Under the pieces are notes generated by a model. The model saw only the letters and a list, made by a program, of their open reading frames with translations. It made no database searches and was not told the origin of the DNA. DNA of 23,645 nucleotides from Teratosphaeria epicoccoides (taxonomy: Eukaryota; Ascomycota; Dothideomycetes; Mycosphaerellales; Teratosphaeriaceae), in contig JADDMT010000258.1 in NCBI GenBank assembly GCA_021401465.1, positions 1 through 23,645 of the forward strand, in the 5' to 3' direction. Positions 18,300-23,645 of this stretch are shown piece after piece (the stretch's first letter is position 1; every line of letters starts with the position of its first letter). The translations under genes and the position numbers were made by a program.

Positions 18300-21280
18300 A
18301 TGTCTAGAGTACTACGAACTTGTAACTAACGCATAGCGAGCGCTATCCTAAGCGCCTGCAATAGCAAAGCTAGCCTATGTAACTAGCCCGCAGGAGTACC
18401 CCCTACAAGCGACACTGCATTAAACGACGGTTCTGCTAGAGGCTAATTACGTAGCAGACAAGGTAATAGATCCCCTACATAGGGACTACTGCCGACCCTG
18501 ACTATCGACCTAGCCCTCCTAGCCATAATTGTCGATTAGGTCGCAAACTGCCTTGCGAACTAGAGCTAGAGCCGCACCCCTTCTAGTAGCGACAACAGCG
18601 AGGACGACGAAGACGTCGCCATAAGTAGAACTAATGAACTAGCAGATGAAGAAATCTAGCAAGATTCTACACTAGGGACCCGCAAAGACAACATACTAGC
18701 AGGCGTAGACTCTCTGCGTGTGCCTACAAATCTAGTACCCGAATTTAGGGCCATAGTAGGCTAACTAGGAGGCAGTCGTAACGCACGTAACCCGAAGCCG
18801 TTTAAGGGAGACACCCTAAAGGAGGCTCGAACTTTCTTACAGGCATGTAAGGCAGTTTTCGTGCTTAACCTACACAGATATTCTATAGAGGGCAAATAGG
18901 TCGCCTTTAGTGTAATGTAGCTCGAAGAGGATAAGGAGCCTTGTAACAATTAGCATGAGTAGTATGACCTTATACAGGTCTATAAGAGAACGTATACACA
19001 GGCGGACTTTCGCTAGTTCTATGTCGACTAGGTTAAGGATCTAGGGAACTATGCCCTTACTATGTCTGTTAAGTACAAGAAGGCTAGGCAGGGGAAGGGA
19101 CAAACTACCTCTAGCTTCGCTACCTACCTCGCTACACTTAAGGGACAGACGCTACCCTATACTAAGACGTAACACGTGTAGTGCCTACTCGTTAAGCTTA
19201 ACGACAATCTTTAGAACATAATCATGACTTTTTATGAACTTCTGACAACTCGCTAAGACCTTGTGTCCCTGACGACACGTATAGAGATTACCTTGAAGCA
19301 AAATAGAAAATCAGGTAGCAAGGACAATAAGCGTCTAAGCCCTAAAGACCTACTAAAGGGCCGCTATTACAAGCGCCCTAAGGGTCATGTCTAACGCGGT
19401 AGTTTATTCTAGAGGAGCAAGCCCTCCGAGCCTAAAGATAGTAGCAAGAAGCCTCCGAGTAGCTACTACATCTGTAGAGCGAGGGACTACTAGGCAGCTT
19501 GCTATCCTAAACGAAGTGATAGGAAGAAGGTAAGCAAGGTGTCTAAAACCTCCCTAGAGGGGAGGCAAAAGAAGGACAAGCCTAAGACAACCAAATAGCT
19601 ACTACAGGTGTCTAAGCTGTCTGTTACCGATAGTGTAGACTTCTAGCCTGCCTAGCGCCTATCCGGTATAGTCTGAGTTAATAGCTCGCTTAAGCTAGTA
19701 GACTGTATATTAGACGACCTTGCGGAGGTTAACGTGATACCCTAGCGGGTAATCGTATGGCTTAGTTTGAAGCCGATCCTAGGAGCCCTACTACCTACCA
19801 TGAAGTCCTTTTAGGGCGAAGGCGCAGCGGCTTAAGGCGCGTATAATATGCGCCTCCGACTTGCGGACTCTTTAGGGGAAGAGCGCGAGACTAACGAAGT
19901 CTTCTACGCTAAAGACGTTCCTAATAAGGAGCTCCTACTAGGTTGCCCTTAGCGCTACAAGCAGGGAGTCGTTGTTAATAGAGCTACTAACAATTAGTTC
20001 TACAGCTCTATAGGCAAAGTTCCTGTAGTAAGGATGCGTGACGCACATAGCTTCTACAAGGACATGAAGAAGGTCTAATGTGTGTATGTAGTCTACATAC
20101 AGAACGTCAAGGAAGATGTTACCCTTCTGCCTAAGTTAGAGGAATACGCCGATATTTTCGACGTAGAGGCTGCGGCCTATGCCTAGGCCCTAGACGCGGA
20201 GCATGCGATTAACCTTAAGGAGGGTTATAATCCTCCGCATTAACCTCTGTACCCTATGTCAGAATCTTAGCTTAAAACACTTCGAGACGACCTCTACAAG
20301 GCGCAAAAGAACGCGTGGATCCGACGAAGCGACAGCGAGGCTAGAGTGTTAGTAATGTTCGTCCTGAAGAAGGATAACACGCTCCGCCTATACGTTAACT
20401 ATAGGGGCCTTAATGCGGTAACTTAGAAGAACCGCTACCCCCTACTACTTATTAGCGAAACGCTTGACCGCCTTAGTCGCGCTGCCATCTTTTTGTCTAT
20501 TAACTTGAAGGATGCCTACTACTAGATACTAATCCGAAAGGGCGACGAGTAGAAGACTACGTTCCGAACGTAGTATAAACACTTTAAGTATATAGTGATA
20601 CTATTTAGCTTGACTAACGTACTAGCGACATTCTAAGCGTATATTAACCGGGCCCTGTCCGGCCTCGTTAATACCTGCTAAGTAGTATATTTAAACGATA
20701 TACTAGTCTACTCTACCTCGAAGGAGGAGCATATTCGGCATCTAAGGATAGTGCTTAAATAGCTCCGTAAGTTCGCTCTGTATGCGAACCTAAAGAAGTG
20801 CTCATTCCTGACAGATTAGATTAAGTTTTTTAGATACATCATTTCTACGGAAGGAGTTATCATAGATGACTAAAGGGTGTCTGTAATTACAGAGTAGCTA
20901 TAGCTAACTACCCTCCGAGAAGTACAGGTGTTCCTGGGATTTACTAACTTCTATTGCAGATTCATATAATCCTATTCGAAGATCGTGGCTCCCCTTACGG
21001 CCCTCGCAAAGGGCGCAATTCGAGGTAAAAAGCTAGGGATAGTGCCTTAGGAGGAGGCTTAGAGCAAGGCTTTCTCTAAGCTTAAAGCAGCTTTTTAAAC
21101 TACGCCTATACTTTAGCACTTTAACCCTGTTACGAAGATCTAAATAGAGACTAATGCTTCGAAATTCGTAATAGCCGCAATTATATTGTAGCTCTAGTCA
21201 CACAAAGGCAGTACGTAATAGTACCTAATTGCCTTCTAGTCGCGGAAGATGCAAGGCGCTAAGCTTAATTACAAGACTTA
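18300..21280 (+). pseudogene. gag-pol of Gypsy element A, broken in RNase H
   Basis: One frame, without net indel, extends from ATG at 18300 through Gag, a zinc knuckle in which Cys and His ligands have become Tyr, protease-like sequence, RT (SEARVLVMFVLKKDNTLRLY near 20340; YLND at 20688-20699, where the first Asp of the YLDD box is now Asn; ILVYS) and RNase H (IETNAS near 21150; SRKMQGAKLNYKTYD to 21280). It ends where the LTR of element B starts. Stops are TAG/TAA at Gln and Trp positions. Relative to element B the offset is 3390 nt at the landmarks checked. Confidence 0.88.
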
Positions 21281-21640
21281 TGATACGGTTAATACTAGGG
21301 GGCTATTAGAACCGCATGGGTTCTAATGCCCGCCCTTGGCATGTAGTGACCCTGCCACATATGGCAAGGGGGTCCTTCGTACATACGTTAGCTTGTATGT
21401 CATCCAAGTAGGATCAGTTGTCGACGTAGGACGCCCCCACGTCGCTAACCCTATAGTACCCCTGCGGGGTTAGGCTCGGACATGCTTTCCCTAATTAAGG
21501 AGCGTTAGGGGTTATAAGCACCCTTAGCGCTACCTCTGCGATAAGCAGAAAGCAGCGCTGTCTTGTACCTACTAAAAGGTCGGATTACTCTGTCACACTA
21601 CGAGATATTTCCATATCATATAGCATATACATCTATATTA
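21281..21640 (+). repeat. 5' LTR of element B (360-bp, one-unit form)
   Basis: It begins with unmutated TGATACGG and ends CTATATTA. It matches the LTR of element 1 in length and in having a single GC-rich unit. A TATA box lies at 21513-21518 and the 9-nt AGAAAGCAG motif at 21547-21555. Confidence 0.92.
21513..21518 (+). promoter_or_regulatory. LTR TATA box of element B
   Basis: GGTTATAAGC, the same as in the other LTRs, lies 34 nt before AGAAAGCAG at 21547, the inferred RNA 5' end. Sequence is seen; promoter function is inferred. Confidence 0.5.
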
Positions 21641-21689
21641 GTTCTGCCTTCTCCCCCTTACTTTGCAGTCTAGCAGAGAATACTACGAT

Positions 21690-23645
21690 ATGTCTAGAGT
21701 ACTACGAACTCGCAACTAACGCGTAGCGAGCGCCATCCTAAGCGCCCGCGATAGCGAAGCTAGCCTGAGTAACTAGCCTGCAGAAGTACCCCCTACGAGC
21801 GACACTGCATTAAGCGACAGTTCCGCTAGAGGCTAATTACGCGGCAGACAAGGCCATAGACCCCCCGCATAGGGACCGCAGCTAACCCCGACTATCGACC
21901 TAGCCCTTGTAGCCATGATTGTCAATTAGGTCGCGAACTGCCTTGCGAACTAGAGCTAGAGCCGCACCGCTCCTAGCAGCGACAACGGCGAGGACGACGA
22001 AGACGTCGCTATAAGCGGTACTAATAAACTAGCGGACGAAGAAATCTAGCGAGATTTTACACTAGGGACCCGTGAAGACAACTTACTAGGAGGCGCAGAC
22101 CCTCTGCGTGTGCCCGCGAACCTAGTGCCTGAATTCGGGGCCATAGTAGGCTAACTAGGAGGCAGTCGTAATGCACGCAACCCGAAGGCGTTTAAGGGAG
22201 ACACCTTGAAGGAGGCTCGAACTTTCTTGCAGGCATGTAAGGCAGTTTTCGTGCTTAACCTACGCGGATATTCTACAGAGGGCGAACGAGTCGCCTTTAG
22301 TGTAATGTAGCTCGAAGAGGATAAGGAACCTCGTAACAATTAGCATGAGCGGTATGACCTTATGCGAGTCTATAACAGAACGTATACATAGGCGGACTTT
22401 CGCTAGTTCTATGTCGACTAGGTCAAGGATCTAGGGAATCGCGCCCTTACTGTGTCTGTCAAGTACGAGAGGGCTAAGCAGAGGAAGGGACAAACAACCT
22501 CTAGCTTCGCTACCTATCTCGCCACGCTCGAGGGACAGATGCTACCCTATACCGAGACGTAACGCGTGCGGCACTTGCTCGTCAAACTTAATGACAATCT
22601 TCAGAACATAATCATGACTTTTTATGAACTTCCGACAACTCGGCAAGACCTTGTGTCCCTTGCGACACGTATGGAAATCACCTTGAAGCGAAATAGAAGA
22701 TCGGGCTATAAGGACAATAAGCGTCTAAGTCCCGAGGACCTACTAAAGGGCCGCTATTACAAGCGCCCTAGGGGCCACGTCTAACGCGGTAGTTCATTCT
22801 GGAGGAGCAAGCCCTCCGAGCTAAAAGACAGTAGCGAGAAGCCTCTAAGTAGCTGCTACATCTGTGGAGCGAGGGACTACTAGGTAGCTCGCTGTCCTAA
22901 ACGAAGTAATAGGAAGAAGGTAAGCAAGGTGTCTGAAACCTCCCTAGAGGGGAGGCGAAAGAAGGACAAGCCCGAGACAACCGAATGGCTACCGCGGGTA
23001 TCTAAGCTGTCTGTTACTAATAGTGTAGACTCGTGGCCTGCCTAGCGCCTATCCGGTACGGTCCGAGTTAATAGCTCGCTTAAGCTAGTAGACTATATGT
23101 TAGATGACCTTGCGGAGGTTAACGTGATACCCTAGAGGGTAATCGTACGGCTCGGTTTGAAGCCGATCCTAGGAGCCCTGCTACCTACCATGAAGTCCTT
23201 TTAGGGCGAAGGCGTAGCGGCTCGAGGCGCGTACAACATGCGCCTCTAACTCGCGGACTCCTTAGGAGAAGTGCGCGAGACTAACGAAGTCTTCTACGCC
23301 GAAGACGTTCCTAATAAGGAGCTCCTGCTCGGCCGCCCTTAGCGCTACAAGCAGGGAGTCGTTGTTAATAGAGCTACTAACAACTAGTTCTACAGCTCTA
23401 TAGGCGAAGTTCCTACGGTACAGATACGTGACGTACATAGCTTCTACAAGGACATGAAGAAGGTCTAATGCGTGTATATAGTCCGCATATAGAACGTCAA
23501 GGAGGACGTTACCCTTCTGCCTAAGTTAGAGGAATACGCCGATATTTTCGACGTAGAGGCTGCGGCCTATGCCCGGGCCCTAGACGCGGAACATGCGATT
23601 AACCTTAAGGAGGGTTACAATCCTCTGTATCGACCTCTGTACCCT
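21690..23645 (+). pseudogene. gag-pol of Gypsy element B, 5' part
   Basis: The frame runs from ATG at 21690 (50 nt after the LTR) to the window end. The Gag core is clear in the stop-free part 22566-22784 (LPTTRQDLVSLATRMEITL). The zinc knuckle is at 22854-22895: its three Cys remain but the His is Tyr and a TAG follows. Then comes a protease-like segment around LDDLAEVNVIP (near 23100), and the RT start LPKLEEYADIFD (near 23520) with an AINLKEGYNP box. The usual protease DSG/DTG is not seen; the corresponding place reads DDLA. Stops are TAG/TAA. It is the least changed of the plus-strand copies. Confidence 0.88.

Larger units (their letters stand above)
17861..21280 (+). mobile_element. Gypsy family-1 element A, 3' end displaced by element B
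   Basis: This has an LTR (17861-18250), a 50-nt leader, then gag, protease, RT and the start of RNase H, broken at 21280 by element B of the same family. It carries more C-to-T and G-to-A changes than B or element 1, in line with being the older, host copy. It inserted into the cysteine-patterned gene at 17860/17861. The remainder (end of RNase H, integrase, 3' LTR) is expected beyond the right edge of the window. Confidence 0.92.
21281..23645 (+). mobile_element. Gypsy family-1 element B, 5' part
   Basis: This is inserted in the RNase H of element A. LTR 21281-21640, leader, then gag, protease and the first part of RT to the window end. It has fewer RIP-type changes than element A (for example CTCGAG at 23221 against CTTAAG at 19831 in A). 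It is in the same orientation as A, and its LTR form matches element 1. Confidence 0.9.

Noticed and set aside
22151..22339. Minus-strand frames repeated at 18761, 22151 and (plus) 1785
   Set aside because: They are the antisense of gag in the three family-1 copies; their similarity only reflects the shared element.
1..23645. TAG/TAA reassigned to Gln (alternative genetic code)
   Set aside because: The same codons also replace Trp, and His-to-Tyr and Cys-to-Tyr changes occur in parallel. Point mutation at CpA/TpG explains all of them.
1..23645. CRISPR array, tRNA, rRNA or bacterial operon
   Set aside because: No regularly spaced short repeats with spacers, no cloverleaf sequence and no bacterial gene layout was seen.

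Overview
The window is a nest of decayed LTR retrotransposons from a eukaryote, most likely a filamentous ascomycete fungus (Pezizomycotina). Reasons: two kinds of Ty3/Gypsy element and one Ty1/Copia element; a degraded cysteine-patterned gene of a type seen in fungal genomes; and very many TAG/TAA stops where related proteins carry Gln or Trp, plus His-to-Tyr and Cys-to-Tyr changes. This is the mark of repeat-induced point mutation (RIP: CpA to TpA, read on either strand). No intact long gene, rRNA, tRNA or CRISPR array was seen.

Left arm, 1-9704, three nested layers. A Gypsy family-1 element on the minus strand (element 1, 1-2843; 5' LTR 2484-2843) sits at the 3' end of pol in a second, different Gypsy element (Gypsy-2, minus strand, 2844-8520; probable 5' LTR 8138-8520). 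Gypsy-2 in turn interrupts the reverse transcriptase catalytic motif of a Copia element (plus strand, 8521-9704). The missing parts of each host element should lie left of the window.

Middle, 9705-17860, older non-LTR sequence. A RIP-damaged but indel-free reading frame on the minus strand (9709-11037) encodes an unrecognised protein. An AT-rich spacer follows (11041-11500), then a long coding-like stretch whose strand and frame cannot be settled (11500-14190), a poorly resolved block (14190-15940), a solo family-1 LTR (15948-16335), a spacer with a TATA box, and a cysteine-patterned gene (17147-17860) cut off by the next insertion.

Right arm, 17861-23645, two family-1 elements on the plus strand. 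Element A (17861-21280) is broken inside RNase H by element B (21281-23645), which leaves the window at the start of its reverse transcriptase.

At the landmarks checked, the three family-1 copies are collinear with no net length change, so they differ by substitution rather than by indels. Their LTR carries a TATA box about 34 nt before a 9-nt motif complementary to the sequence just after the LTR, which suggests Tf1-type self-priming. LTR lengths fall into two classes (about 360 and about 390 bp), set by a 30-bp duplication.
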